This document shows positions 8,000 to 17,254 of a stretch of 64,000 bases of DNA, one piece after another. Source of the stretch: G965220825 sp965220825 (GTDB lineage: Bacteria; Pseudomonadota; Alphaproteobacteria; UBA828); NCBI GenBank assembly GCA_965220825.1, contig OZ244839.1, positions 2,666,001 to 2,730,000 of the forward strand. The letters are read 5' to 3'. Within the stretch, counting starts at the first letter, position 1, and each line of letters begins with the position of its first letter. Below the pieces are notes generated by a model that worked only from the letters and a program-made list of their open reading frames with translations, was not told the origin of the DNA and made no database searches. Made by a program: the position numbers and the translations under genes.

Positions 8000-9187
8000 A
8001 TGCGCGCCAGCGAAGACCGAATGCTCACCACCCACGCCGGCAGCCTGCCCCGGCCCGAGAACCTGGAAGCGCTGCTCATCGCACGCGAACGGGGCGGGCC
8101 GTTCGACCAGAGCGCCTTCAAGGAGGCCGTCTCGGGCGCCATCGACTGGGTGGTCGCCAAGCAGATCGAGAGCGGCATCGATGTCGGCAACGACGGCGAG
8201 GAATCCCGCGTCGGGTTCCAGACCTATGTGCCGCAGCGCATGTCGGGCTTCGGCGGCGAATCCGAGCGCAAGATGCTGACCGACATGGTGAAGTTCCCGG
8301 GCTATGCGACGATGTTCACGGAGCGCACCTGGAGCCGGGACAAGGACCGGCCCAAGGTGTGGAACGCGCCGCAGGCGGAGACCGCCGTGGTCTACGAACC
8401 CGACCTCGCGGATGTGCGCTTCGAGCTCGATCAGTTCGCGGGCTCGCTGGAGCGCGCCACCGCGGGCTTCACCGAGACCTTCATGACGGCCGCCTCGCCC
8501 GGAATCGTCTCCACCACCATGCTGCGGGCGGAGGACAACCCCGACTATGCGCGTGACGAGGACTACGTCATGGCGCTCGGGCACGAACTCAAGAAGGAAT
8601 ATGACTGCATCGTCGCCGCGGGGCACCTGTTGCAGATCGATGCTCCCGACCTCGCCATGGAGCGGCAGTTCATGTTCCAGGACCGCCCGCTCGACGAGTT
8701 TCTGGAGCGGGTCGCGCTGCACATCCGGGCGCTCAACGTCGCGCTCGCGGACATCCCGGCCGAGAAGGTCAGGCTCCATGTCTGCTTCGGCAACTGGGAC
8801 GGCCCCCATATCGACGATTGCGACCTCGCGCCTCTGCTGCCGCTGATCTACGAGGCCAAGGTCGGCGCGCTCAGCATCGCCTGCGCCAACCCGCGCCACC
8901 AGCACGAGTGGAAGGCGTTCAAGAACAACCCCCCGCCCGAGCCCATGATCCTGATTCCCGGCGTGATCGACGTGACCACCAACTATCTGGAGCACCCGGA
9001 GGTGGTGGCGGACAGGCTCTGCCTCTACGCCGAGGTGATGGGCGACAAGCGGCGGGTGATCGCCGGCACCGACTGCGGCTTCAGCACGTTCGCGAGCTAT
9101 CAGTTCGTTGCCGACGACGTGGTCTGGGCGAAGCTGCGCATGCTGGCGGACGGCGCCGCACTCGCTACCGAACGGCTCTGGCGTTAG
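8000..9187 (+). CDS. Cobalamin-independent methionine synthase-type protein (MetE catalytic domain only)
   Basis: A 395-residue protein of the MetE C-terminal-domain (methionine synthase II) family. It begins MLTTHAGSLPRP, the usual opening, and contains the zinc-site signature HVCFGN (His260, Cys262) and a second cysteine in AGTDCGF (Cys359), which match the zinc ligands of MetE. The N-terminal half found in full MetE is absent, as is common for this subgroup, which may use a methyl donor other than polyglutamylated methyltetrahydrofolate. A good ribosome site (AGGAGG) precedes the ATG at 8000. It stands 37 bases upstream of a serine hydrolase gene. The actual methyl donor and acceptor are not known. 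Confidence 0.85.
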   Translation: MRASEDRMLTTHAGSLPRPENLEALLIARERGGPFDQSAFKEAVSGAIDWVVAKQIESGIDVGNDGEESRVGFQTYVPQRMSGFGGESERKMLTDMVKFPGYATMFTERTWSRDKDRPKVWNAPQAETAVVYEPDLADVRFELDQFAGSLERATAGFTETFMTAASPGIVSTTMLRAEDNPDYARDEDYVMALGHELKKEYDCIVAAGHLLQIDAPDLAMERQFMFQDRPLDEFLERVALHIRALNVALADIPAEKVRLHVCFGNWDGPHIDDCDLAPLLPLIYEAKVGALSIACANPRHQHEWKAFKNNPPPEPMILIPGVIDVTTNYLEHPEVVADRLCLYAEVMGDKRRVIAGTDCGFSTFASYQFVADDVVWAKLRMLADGAALATERLWR

Positions 9188-9224
9188 GCGGAATCGCCCG
9201 GCTAACGCAGATGAGGGGGCGAGG

Positions 9225-10268
9225 ATGAGCACGCTCGCGGCGCGGCTCGGCGACATGTTGGGGGCTTACGTCGCCCGCGGCATCGTCGGCGCGTCCGCCG
9301 CGATCGTGCGGCCCGGCGGGGAGAGCGCGCTCGCGGCGGCGGGCCTCGCGGACCGGGAGACCGGCGCGCCGCTCACGCCGGAGCATCTGTTCCGCACCGC
9401 TAGCACCAAAAAGACCTGGACCGGCATTGCCGTCGTCGCGCTGGCGGCGGAGGGCCGGCTCTCGCTGGACCGGACGATCGAAGCGTGGTTCCCGTCGCTG
9501 CCCCGGGCGAACGAGATACGGATCGGGCAGCTTCTCAACCACCGGAGCGGCCTGCCGGAATATGAGGCCCTCATGCCCAAGGGCGCGGCGGACGACTGGA
9601 CGGCGGAGCGAATCGTGGACTTCGCCCTCGCCAACGGGGAGCAGCGCGCGCCGGATTCGGAGTTCCGCTACTCCAACACGGGCTATGTGCTTGCCGGGGA
9701 GATCGTCGCCAAGGAGCGCGGAGAGGCGCTCTCGGCCTGGCTGCGGCGGGCGGTCTTCGAGCCGGCGGGGATGCACGATAGCTGGAGCGGCGGCGACGAG
9801 CGCTTCCCGCGGGAGCGCCTGGCCCGCGCCTATATCTTCGACGCCGCACGACCCGACGCGCCGCCGGAGGAATCCTCGGGCTGGTTTCCGCTTTCCGCCA
9901 TTGGCGCGGCGGGGGACCTGGTCTCCACGCCGCGCGACCTCGCCCGCGGCTATGCCGCGCTCTTCGCCGGCGAGATCCTGGACTCTGCGGGTATCGCCAT
10001 GCTGACGACGCCGCTCGTCGAAGCGCGCTATCCGGGGACCCGCATCGTGCGCTGTGCCCACGGTATCCAGGTCTCGGATTTCGGCGACCTCCGCGTCAAG
10101 GGCCACCTCGGCCAGTTGCGCGGCCACTTCACCATGGTGGGGCATCACGAAGAGAGCGGGACGACGGCCGCACTCTGCCAGAACGCGGCGTCGAGCGACC
10201 TCGAAGACTTCCGCTCTGCGGGCATCCACGAGGCCTTCGCCGAAATCGTCCGCCTGGCGGCGGGGTAA
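9225..10268 (+). CDS. Serine hydrolase of the beta-lactamase class C / penicillin-binding fold
   Basis: A 347-residue beta-lactamase-family protein. The nucleophile motif SxxK is present as TASTKKTW, the tyrosine motif as YSNTGY, and the early block LLNHRSGLPEY matches the family. There is no convincing signal peptide, so it may be cytoplasmic and act as an esterase, amidase or peptidase rather than a beta-lactamase. The ATG at 9225 follows GGGGGCGAGG; a longer upstream frame exists but overlaps the previous gene. Substrate unknown. Confidence 0.85.
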   Translation: MSTLAARLGDMLGAYVARGIVGASAAIVRPGGESALAAAGLADRETGAPLTPEHLFRTASTKKTWTGIAVVALAAEGRLSLDRTIEAWFPSLPRANEIRIGQLLNHRSGLPEYEALMPKGAADDWTAERIVDFALANGEQRAPDSEFRYSNTGYVLAGEIVAKERGEALSAWLRRAVFEPAGMHDSWSGGDERFPRERLARAYIFDAARPDAPPEESSGWFPLSAIGAAGDLVSTPRDLARGYAALFAGEILDSAGIAMLTTPLVEARYPGTRIVRCAHGIQVSDFGDLRVKGHLGQLRGHFTMVGHHEESGTTAALCQNAASSDLEDFRSAGIHEAFAEIVRLAAG

Positions 10269-10339
10269 TCCCGGCCGTCGGGCGGGCCGGAGAGCCGGAG
10301 CCGCTGCAGGCGGAGCGGCCCGGCTGCCGGTCGGACGCT

Positions 10340-10759
10340 TCAGTCGAGGGTATCGAGCGCTTTCTGGAAGCGTCCGGCGTGGGACTTCTCGGCCTTCGCG
10401 AGAGTCTCGAACCAGTCCGCGATCTCGTCGAAGCCCTCGTCCCGGGCGGTACGCGCCATACCGGGATACATGTCGGTATATTCGTGGGTCTCGCCGGCGA
10501 CGGCCGCCGCGAGGTTCTCCCGCGTCGAGCCGATGGGCTTGCCGGTGGCGGGGTCGCCCGTCTGCTTCAGGAAGTCGAGATGCCCGTGGGCGTGGCCCGT
10601 CTCGCCCTCGGCCGTGGAGCGGAACAGCGCGGAGACGTCGTTATGGCCTTCCACATCCGCGTTGCGCGCGAAATAGAGATAGCGCCGGTTCGCCTGGGAT
10701 TCGCCGGCGAAGGCGTCTTTGAGGTTCTGCTCGGTCTTGCTGCCACCCAGTTCGGGCAT
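10340..10759 (-). CDS. Rubrerythrin family protein without rubredoxin domain
   Basis: A 139-residue ferritin-like diiron protein, probably an NADH- or electron-dependent peroxidase or iron-handling protein. Ligand-like residues are visible: Glu20 in AGESQANRRY, Glu53/His56 in EGETGHAHGH, Glu90 in AGETHEYTD and Glu124/His127 in AKAEKSHAGRF. The C-terminal rubredoxin domain (CxxC pairs) of classic rubrerythrin is missing, so an external electron donor would be needed. The ATG at 10759 has AGGAGAGA upstream. A palindrome matching the Irr iron-control element lies 100 bases upstream, next to a candidate promoter, suggesting control by iron or haem status. Confidence 0.92.
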   Translation of the reverse strand: MPELGGSKTEQNLKDAFAGESQANRRYLYFARNADVEGHNDVSALFRSTAEGETGHAHGHLDFLKQTGDPATGKPIGSTRENLAAAVAGETHEYTDMYPGMARTARDEGFDEIADWFETLAKAEKSHAGRFQKALDTLD

Positions 10760-10826
10760 GGTCTTCTCTCCTGGTTTCGGGTTCCGGCGTCGCGTGGCCG
10801 GTGGGGCCGCGGATGCGACCCGCGCA

Positions 10827-10855
10827 TATATGGCGCGTCGCGGCGGTGGCGTCAA
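10827..10855 (-). promoter_or_regulatory. Candidate sigma-70-type promoter of the rubrerythrin gene
   Basis: On the minus strand TTGACG (10855-10850) is followed after 17-19 bases by a TATA-rich segment around CATATATG (10832-10825). The pair lies about 70 bases before the rubrerythrin ATG and directly downstream of the Irr-type palindrome. The exact -10 register is uncertain. Confidence 0.45.
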
Positions 10856-10858
10856 TAG

Positions 10859-10875
10859 ATTAGAATAGTTCTAAT
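10859..10875. promoter_or_regulatory. Irr-type iron control element (ICE)-like palindrome
   Basis: The 17-base sequence ATTAGAA-TAG-TTCTAAT is a perfect 7+3+7 inverted repeat. The published Irr/ICE motif of alphaproteobacteria is TTTAGAA-N3-TTCTAAA; only the outermost base of each arm differs. It lies just upstream of a candidate -35 box for rubrerythrin, 100 bases from the start codon, and 88 bases from bamD in the other direction. Irr acts under low iron on iron-storage and peroxide-related genes, so rubrerythrin is the more logical target. Confidence 0.7.
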
Positions 10876-10962
10876 GTGGATCGGAGGTGTTGCAAGCCGC
10901 CCTCCGGGGGCGCACGGGAGCGCGCAATGCTGCTATAGTCGCCGCGCCCGGAGGTATGGACC

Positions 10963-11817
10963 ATGATCCGACTGCGCGCCGCGCGGCCGCTGCACCCCAC
11001 GACCCTCATTGCCTGCGCCCTGCTGACATTGGCGCTCCTTGCCGGCTGTGCCTCGGATGAGGACGCCTATGTGGAGACGCCGGTGGAACAGCTCTACAAC
11101 GAGGCCATGGACGCGCTGCAGGACGAGGATTATGCCATCGCCGCCGAGCGCTTCGCTGAAGTCGAGCGTCAGCATCCCTACTCCTCATGGTCGACCCGCG
11201 CCCAGCTCATGGCCGCCTTTGCCTATTACGAGGGCAATCTCTACGACGATGCGGTGATCGCGGCCGAGCGGTTCATCGAACTCCATCCCGGTCACGAAAA
11301 TGTGGCCTATGCCTATTACCTAGTGGCGATCAGCTACTATGAGCGCATTTCTAATGTGGAGTGGGACCAGGAAATGACGGCGCGCGCGCTGAGCGCTCTC
11401 GACGAGGTGGTGCGCCGCTTCCCCGATACCAACTATGCGAGAGATGCGAGCCTCAAGATCGACCTCACGGAGGATCATCTCGCCGGCAAGGAAATGAGCG
11501 TCGGGCGGTTCTATCTGGAGCGCGAACTCTATATTGGCGCGATCAAGCGCTTCCGCCGCGTGGTCGAGCGCTACCAGACCACGAGCCACACGGCCGAGGC
11601 GCTGCATCGCCTCGTCGAGGCCTATCTCGCGGTCGGCCTGCCGGCGGAGGCGCGGCAGACCGCCGCCGTGCTCGGCTACAACTATCCCGGCAGCGAGTGG
11701 TACCAATACAGCTATGCTCTGCTCACCGCCGGGGACGGCGCGTTCGCGGCCGACGGGTTGGTGGAACCGTTGGAAGAGGACTCCTGGATCAGCCGAACGT
11801 TCGGCGATCTGTTCTGA
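10963..11817 (+). CDS. bamD: Outer membrane protein assembly factor BamD
   Basis: A 284-residue lipoprotein of the beta-barrel assembly complex. The signal peptide ends in a lipobox (LLAGC, lipidated Cys29). The mature part consists of TPR-like repeats with the typical start VEQLYNEAMDAL and the HPYSSWSTRAQLMAA and FIELHPGHENVAYAYYL stretches. Length is at the upper end of the family. It leads a bamD-recN-ligA run in which recN starts 11 bases after its stop. In many alphaproteobacteria lpxC lies upstream; here the upstream gene is a divergent rubrerythrin. Confidence 0.95.
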   Translation: MIRLRAARPLHPTTLIACALLTLALLAGCASDEDAYVETPVEQLYNEAMDALQDEDYAIAAERFAEVERQHPYSSWSTRAQLMAAFAYYEGNLYDDAVIAAERFIELHPGHENVAYAYYLVAISYYERISNVEWDQEMTARALSALDEVVRRFPDTNYARDASLKIDLTEDHLAGKEMSVGRFYLERELYIGAIKRFRRVVERYQTTSHTAEALHRLVEAYLAVGLPAEARQTAAVLGYNYPGSEWYQYSYALLTAGDGAFAADGLVEPLEEDSWISRTFGDLF

Positions 11818-11828
11818 TCCGCGGGCCG

Positions 11829-13490
11829 ATGCTTCGGCGCCTTTCCATTCGCGATTTCCTCCTGATCGACAAGCTCGACATGGAATTCGGTCCGGGGCTC
11901 ACGGTGTTCACCGGCGAGACCGGCACGGGAAAGTCCATCCTGCTGGAGGCGCTCGGCCTTGCGCTGGGCGATCGCGCCGCCGCCGGGCTCGCGGCGCGTG
12001 GCGCGCGCCGGGCCCAGGTGAGCGCGGTCTTCCACCCGGGGGACGAATCACCCGCCCATGCGCTGTCGGCCGAGCACGGGCTGGAGGCGGACGGCGCGTT
12101 CATCCTCCGGCGGACCATCGCGGCGGACGGGAGGAGCCGCGCCTTCGTCAACGATTCGCCGGTCGGCATCGGGCTGCTCAAGCGCATCGGCGACAGCCTG
12201 GTGGAGATCGAGGGCCGCAACGCGGCCGGCGGCCTGCTGGACGGGGCGTCCCATCTCGGCTTGCTGGACGCGTTCGCGGGCCACGAGGGCGAACGTGCCG
12301 CTCTGGCCGAATCCCATGCCGGATGGCGCGCCGCCGAGGCCGCCTTGAGCGAAGCGCGAGAGGGCAGAGAGGCGGCGCACCGCGAGGAGGCGTATCTCCG
12401 CCATGCGGTGGCCGAGTTGGAGGCGCTTGCGCCCGAATCGGGGGAGGAAGAGCGCTGCGCCGCGGAGCGCGCCCGGCTGTTGAACGGCCAGAAGCTTGCC
12501 GAGGCGCTCGACCAGACCGCGAGCGAACTCGCGGCGGGCGGCGGTGTCGCGGCGCGTCTCCGGGCGGCGTACCGTGCCGTCGAACGGGCGGCACCCCTTG
12601 CCGGCGGCGGACTGGACGCGCTCCGCGAGGCCCTCGACCGCGCGGCGATCGAGGCCGATGAGGCGGACGCGGCATTTGCCGAGGCCGCGCGCGCCGTCGA
12701 GGCGGAGCCCGGCCGGCTGGAGGCGGTCGAGGAGCGCCTCTTCGCGCTGCGTGCCGCCGCCCGCAAGCACCGGGTGGAACCCGATGAACTCGGCGGCCTG
12801 CTGGCGAGGCTGCGCGGCGAGCTCGACCGGCTCGACGAAGGGGAGGGGCATCTGGCCGCCCTGGAGCGGGCGGCGCGCGCGGCGGAGGAGGCGTTCCGCC
12901 GTCTCGCGCATGCGCTCAGCCGGGCGCGCGAGACGGCGGCGGCTGGGTTGGAGGCGGCGATCGCCGCGGAGCTCGGCCCGCTCAAGCTCGGCCATGCGCG
13001 GTTCGGTGTCGCGCTCGAGCGGATGGAGGATGCCGCCTCGCGGGAGGGCATCGACCGTTGCCGTTTCATGCTGGCGACCGCGCCCGGCGCCGACCTCGCG
13101 CCGCTGGAGCGAATCGCCTCCGGCGGCGAGCGCGCGCGTCTCATGCTTGCGCTCCGGGTCCGCCTCGCCCGCGCCGCCGGCCTCTCCACGCTCGTCTTCG
13201 ACGAGATCGACCGCGGCATCGGCGGCGCGGTCGCCGATGCGGTGGGCGTGCGCCTCGCAGGGATCGCGGAGGCCGTGCAGGTGTTGCTGGTAACCCACTC
13301 GCCCCAGGTGGCCGCGCGCGGCGATGTCCACTTTCGCGTCGCCCGCCGCGACCGGGGCGAGAACGCCGGCGCCGAGGTGGAACGGCTCACCGGAGAGCGG
13401 CGGCGGGAGGAGATCGCCCGCATGCTCTCCGGCGCGCGCATAACGGAGGAAGCCCGCGCCGCCGCGGAGAGCCTGATGCAGGCCGGCTGA
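11829..13490 (+). CDS. recN: DNA repair protein RecN
   Basis: SMC-like ATPase of double-strand break repair. The 553-residue protein begins MLRRLSIRDFLLIDKLDMEF, has a Walker A loop TGETGTGKS near residue 35, a long coiled-coil middle rich in Ala, Glu and Arg (roughly residues 150-400), the ABC signature IASGGERARLMLALR, and Walker B VFDEIDRGIGG followed by LLVTHSPQVAARGD. The ATG at 11829 is chosen because the frame upstream only overlaps bamD. RecN is often SOS-regulated; a GTTC...GTTC pair just upstream has an 8-base rather than 7-base spacer and was not accepted as a LexA box. Confidence 0.96.
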   Translation: MLRRLSIRDFLLIDKLDMEFGPGLTVFTGETGTGKSILLEALGLALGDRAAAGLAARGARRAQVSAVFHPGDESPAHALSAEHGLEADGAFILRRTIAADGRSRAFVNDSPVGIGLLKRIGDSLVEIEGRNAAGGLLDGASHLGLLDAFAGHEGERAALAESHAGWRAAEAALSEAREGREAAHREEAYLRHAVAELEALAPESGEEERCAAERARLLNGQKLAEALDQTASELAAGGGVAARLRAAYRAVERAAPLAGGGLDALREALDRAAIEADEADAAFAEAARAVEAEPGRLEAVEERLFALRAAARKHRVEPDELGGLLARLRGELDRLDEGEGHLAALERAARAAEEAFRRLAHALSRARETAAAGLEAAIAAELGPLKLGHARFGVALERMEDAASREGIDRCRFMLATAPGADLAPLERIASGGERARLMLALRVRLARAAGLSTLVFDEIDRGIGGAVADAVGVRLAGIAEAVQVLLVTHSPQVAARGDVHFRVARRDRGENAGAEVERLTGERRREEIARMLSGARITEEARAAAESLMQAG

Positions 13491-13493
13491 CCG

Positions 13494-15587
13494 ATGGCGG
13501 CAGAAACGATCCCTCCCGAGGAGCTTACCGAAGCCGCGGCCGCAGAGGAGCTTGCGCGCCTTGCCGCGGAAATCCGGCGGCATGACGAGCTCTACTACGT
13601 CCGGTCCGCACCGGAGCTGAGCGATGCCGAATATGACGTGCTGCGTCGGCGCAACGCGGCGATCGAAGCGCGTTTCCCGGCGCTCAAACGCGCCGACAGC
13701 CCGAGCGAGAGGGTGGGCGCTCCACCCGCTTCGGGTTTCGTCAAGGTCCGCCACGGCCGGCCCATGCTCTCGCTTGCCAACGCACTGGATGCGGACGATG
13801 TGGCGGAGTTCCTGGCGCGCATAAGACGGTTCCTGAACCTGGGCGACGCGGAGCCGCTGGCACTCTTCGGAGAGCCCAAGATCGACGGTCTTTCGGCGAC
13901 ACTCCGCTACGAGGGGGGGCGCTTCGTCCGCGGCGCGACGCGCGGCGACGGGGAGGTCGGGGAGGACGTGACGGCGAACCTGCGCACGGTGCGCGATCTG
14001 CCGCAGAAACTCCGGGGCGGGGACGTGCCCACGCTTCTCGAGGTCCGGGTCGAGGTCTATACGGGACTCGCCGATTTCGCGGCACTCAACCGGGAGCGCG
14101 CCGCGGCCGGCGAGCCGCTCTTCGTCAATCCGCGGAACACGGCCTCCGGCGGCCTGCGCCAGCTCGACCCGGCGCTAGCCGCCAAGCGGCGTCTCAGCTT
14201 CTTCGCCTATGGGTGTGGCGAGACGAGCGCACCGCCGTTCGAACTGCATCACAAGATGTACAAACAGCTCGGTGCGTGGGGTTTCGCCGTCAATGACTTG
14301 TCTAAGCGCTGCGAGAGTCTGGAGGAGGCGCTCGCCCTCTACCGCGAAATCCAGGAGGCGCGCGGCGCCCTCGACTACGAGATCGACGGCGTGGTCTTCA
14401 AGGTGGACCGGGTGGACTGGCAGGAGCGGCTCGGTGCGGCCGGGCGCGCGCCGCGCTGGGCCATTGCCTACAAGTTCCCCGCCGAACAGGCGGAGACCGT
14501 GCTGGAGCGTATCGCCATCAGCGTCGGCCGCACCGGTGCGCTCACGCCCGTTGCAGAATTGGAACCGGTCCATGTGGGGGGTGTCACCGTCTCCCGCGCG
14601 ACTCTCCACAATGAGGACGTGATCGCCGAGAAGGACATCAGGCCCGGCGACCGGGTGGTGGTCCAGCGCGCGGGTGACGTGATCCCGCAGGTGGTCCGCG
14701 CCCTTCCCGGCGCGGGGGCGGCGCGCGGCGCGTCCTTCACCATGCCCGAGACCTGCCCGGAATGCGGGAGTCGCGCCGTGCGCGAGGCGGGGGAGGCCGT
14801 CCGGCGTTGTTCCGGCGGGCTGATCTGCCCCGCGCAGGCGCTGGAGCGGTTGCGCCATTTCGTCTCGCGGGACGCGTTCGACATCGAGGGGCTGGGGGCG
14901 AAGCAGATCGAGGCGTTCTGGCAGGACGGCCGCGTGCGGAGCCCGGCCGATATTTTCGACCTGGAGGAGAACGACAAAGCGGCGGACGAGAAGCTCGCGG
15001 GTCTCGACGGCTGGGGGGAGACCTCGAGCGCCAATCTCTTCCGCGCCATCGAAGGGCGGCGGCATATCCCCATGGAGCGCTTCCTCTACGCTCTCGGCAT
15101 CCGGCATGTGGGGCAGACGACCGCGCGCCTGCTGGCACGGCGCTATGAGAGCTACGAGGCGTGGCGCACGGCAATGGAGAAGGCCGTGGATCCGGACGGC
15201 GAGGCCCGCGCCCAGCTTGTCGACATAGACGGCATCGGCCCGGCGGTCGCCGAGGCGGTGGCGGGCTTTGTCGCGGAACCTCACAACCGGGCGGTGCTCG
15301 ATGCGCTCGAGGAGCGGCTCCAGATCGAGCCCTTCCAGGCGCCGGAGGCGGATTCCCCCTTCGCCGGCAAGACGGTCGTCTTCACCGGTACGCTCACACG
15401 CATGACCCGGGCCGAGGCGAAGGCGCGGGCGGAAGCGCTGGATGCCCGGGTTTCGGGCTCGGTCTCGGCGAAGACGGATTTTGTGGTCGCAGGAGAGGCC
15501 GCCGGCTCCAAGCTCCGGAAGGCGCGCGAACTCGGCGTTGCCGTCCTTACGGAGGAGGAGTGGCTCGCACAGGTGGAGCGCTCCTGA
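13494..15587 (+). CDS. ligA: NAD-dependent DNA ligase LigA
   Basis: Seals nicks in DNA using NAD+. The 697-residue protein has the N-terminal Ia region (HDELYYV), the adenylation motif GEPKIDGLSA with nucleophile Lys129, ATRGDGEVGEDVT, the OB-fold, a four-cysteine zinc finger (CPEC, then C and C about 20-27 residues later), helix-hairpin-helix repeats and a C-terminal BRCT domain beginning FAGKTVVFTGTL. It starts 3 bases after recN. All expected domains are complete, so this is the cell's replicative ligase. Confidence 0.98.
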   Translation: MAAETIPPEELTEAAAAEELARLAAEIRRHDELYYVRSAPELSDAEYDVLRRRNAAIEARFPALKRADSPSERVGAPPASGFVKVRHGRPMLSLANALDADDVAEFLARIRRFLNLGDAEPLALFGEPKIDGLSATLRYEGGRFVRGATRGDGEVGEDVTANLRTVRDLPQKLRGGDVPTLLEVRVEVYTGLADFAALNRERAAAGEPLFVNPRNTASGGLRQLDPALAAKRRLSFFAYGCGETSAPPFELHHKMYKQLGAWGFAVNDLSKRCESLEEALALYREIQEARGALDYEIDGVVFKVDRVDWQERLGAAGRAPRWAIAYKFPAEQAETVLERIAISVGRTGALTPVAELEPVHVGGVTVSRATLHNEDVIAEKDIRPGDRVVVQRAGDVIPQVVRALPGAGAARGASFTMPETCPECGSRAVREAGEAVRRCSGGLICPAQALERLRHFVSRDAFDIEGLGAKQIEAFWQDGRVRSPADIFDLEENDKAADEKLAGLDGWGETSSANLFRAIEGRRHIPMERFLYALGIRHVGQTTARLLARRYESYEAWRTAMEKAVDPDGEARAQLVDIDGIGPAVAEAVAGFVAEPHNRAVLDALEERLQIEPFQAPEADSPFAGKTVVFTGTLTRMTRAEAKARAEALDARVSGSVSAKTDFVVAGEAAGSKLRKARELGVAVLTEEEWLAQVERS

Positions 15588-15705
15588 AGCCCGGCCTGCC
15601 GACCGCCCGTTTCCGCCGCGTCTCGCCGGGTGCGCGCGGACACCCCGATCCTTCCGCACACGCGGCGTGCTACCATGGCGGCGAAGAGCGGAGAGGAGCA
15701 CGGCC

Positions 15706-16329
15706 ATGGGCGGCACCGACTGGCACATCAAGGGGGACTATTTCGAGACCTGCAGCTGCGATTATCTCTGCCCCTGCATCTTCACCAACATGGCGGCCAT
15801 GCCCACCGACGGTGTCTGCAAGGTGGCCATCGTGATGGACATCGCGGAGGGCCATTATGGCGAGGTGGATATGGGCGGCGTGGCGTTCGTCACCGCGGCC
15901 ATGGTCGAGGGGCCCATGGGGGACGGCGGTTGGACGGTGGGGCTCATCGTCGATGAGAGCGCGAGCGACGCGCAGGTGGAGGCCTTGGGCCGCATCTGCT
16001 CGGGTGAGGAGGGCGGACCCATGGCGCTGATGGCGCCGCTGGTGGAGACCTTCGCCGGTATCGAGCGCGCGCCCATACGCATCGAACGGCGGCCCATGGG
16101 CTTTTCGATTACCGCCGGCGCGCTGTTGCGCCACGGGGCGGAGGGCTTCCCCAGCCGGCCCGATCCGGACCAGCCCATCTTCATCGACAATACCGGCCAC
16201 CCGGCCAATAAGCGGCTCGCTCTGGCGAAGGGCACCCACAGCCATCTCCACGCCTTCGGCATCGACTGGGACGATGCATCCGGCGGCCATAACGGCCACT
16301 TCGCCCCCTTCGACTGGCGCCCGGCATGA
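15706..16329 (+). CDS. DUF1326 domain-containing protein
   Basis: A 207-residue protein of the DUF1326 family, whose function is unknown. The N-terminal cysteine cluster FETCSCDYLCPC (a C-x-C-x3-C-x-C pattern) is characteristic and looks like a metal or redox site. The rest is beta-rich and contains several His residues near the end (THSHLHAF, GGHNGHF). The ATG at 15706 follows GAGAGGAG. It lies 105 bases upstream of a PaaG-like gene, on the same strand as a CoA ligase and a diiron protein, so it could belong to that pathway. I do not assign a reaction. Confidence 0.85.
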   Translation: MGGTDWHIKGDYFETCSCDYLCPCIFTNMAAMPTDGVCKVAIVMDIAEGHYGEVDMGGVAFVTAAMVEGPMGDGGWTVGLIVDESASDAQVEALGRICSGEEGGPMALMAPLVETFAGIERAPIRIERRPMGFSITAGALLRHGAEGFPSRPDPDQPIFIDNTGHPANKRLALAKGTHSHLHAFGIDWDDASGGHNGHFAPFDWRPA

Positions 16330-16434
16330 GGCGCACGACCCGACGCCGGCCGGCGATCGTCGCAATGCGGGGGCGGTGGGGCGAAGCGCACGGATAGGGT
16401 TCGCGAGAGCAGGCGGCGCCGGCGGGGAGGGGTA

Positions 16435-17223
16435 ATGGCTTTCGAGACGGTTCTTCTCGAGCGTGCCGGGGGCGTGGCGACACTCACACTCAACCGGCCC
16501 GACAAGCTCAACAGCTTCAACGAGGCCATGCACGCGGATATCCGCGCCGCGCTCGATGCGATCGAAGGGGACGGCGCGATCCGCGCCATGGTGCTTACCG
16601 GTGCCGGGCGGGCCTTCTGCGCCGGCCAGGACCTTTCGGACCGGGCGCTCGGCGAGGCCGGCGGCCCGGATCTGGGCGACACGCTGGGACGCAACTACAA
16701 CCCGCTGGTACGCCGCCTCGTCGCGCTGGAAATGCCGGTGGTGGCGGCGGTGAACGGAATCGCCGCCGGCGCCGGCGCCAATATCGCGCTTGCCTGCGAT
16801 ATCGTTCTCGCCGCGCGTTCGGCGGGCTTCCTCCAGGCGTTCTGCCGGATCGGGCTGGTACCGGACAGCGGCGGCACCCACACTCTGCCCCGCCTCGTCG
16901 GGCCGGCACGGGCCATGGGTCTCGCGATGCTCGGCGAGACGCTGGACGCGGAGACGGCGGAAAGCTGGGGGTTGATCTGGAAGTGTGTGGACGACGACGC
17001 GCTGCAGGAGGAGGCTGCGACCCTTGCTGCGCACCTCGCGCGCCAGCCCACCCGTGGCCTCGCCCTCATCAAGCGTGCGATCCGCGCGTCCGCGGCCAAC
17101 GATCTGGATATCCAGCTCGATCTCGAGCGCGACCTGCAACGGATCGCCGGCGCGACGGACGACTATCGGGAAGGCGTCGCGGCCTTCATGGAGAAGCGCG
17201 CACCCCGCTTCCAGGGCCGTTGA
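16435..17223 (+). CDS. Enoyl-CoA hydratase/isomerase, PaaG-like (2-(1,2-epoxy-1,2-dihydrophenyl)acetyl-CoA isomerase type)
   Basis: A 262-residue crotonase-fold protein. Crotonase signatures are TLNRPDKLNSFN, the oxyanion-hole region GRAFCAGQDLSDR and NGIAAGAGANIALACDI, and a second hole in GLVPDSGGT. The AGQDL and GLVPDSGGT forms are those of PaaG, which isomerises ring-epoxidised phenylacetyl-CoA, but other crotonases share them. It lies 31 bases upstream of a PaaK-like ligase, which supports work on an aromatic or similar CoA thioester. The remaining paa genes (paaA-E, paaZ) are not in the window. Confidence 0.9.
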   Translation: MAFETVLLERAGGVATLTLNRPDKLNSFNEAMHADIRAALDAIEGDGAIRAMVLTGAGRAFCAGQDLSDRALGEAGGPDLGDTLGRNYNPLVRRLVALEMPVVAAVNGIAAGAGANIALACDIVLAARSAGFLQAFCRIGLVPDSGGTHTLPRLVGPARAMGLAMLGETLDAETAESWGLIWKCVDDDALQEEAATLAAHLARQPTRGLALIKRAIRASAANDLDIQLDLERDLQRIAGATDDYREGVAAFMEKRAPRFQGR

Positions 17224-17254
17224 GCCGTCTCCGCGCCGCGATGGAGCCGGTCTC

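Noticed and set aside
11799..11814. GTTC...GTTC pair upstream of recN, resembling a LexA box
   Set aside because: The spacer is 8 bases, not 7, and it lies within the bamD 3' end with no promoter-like boxes.
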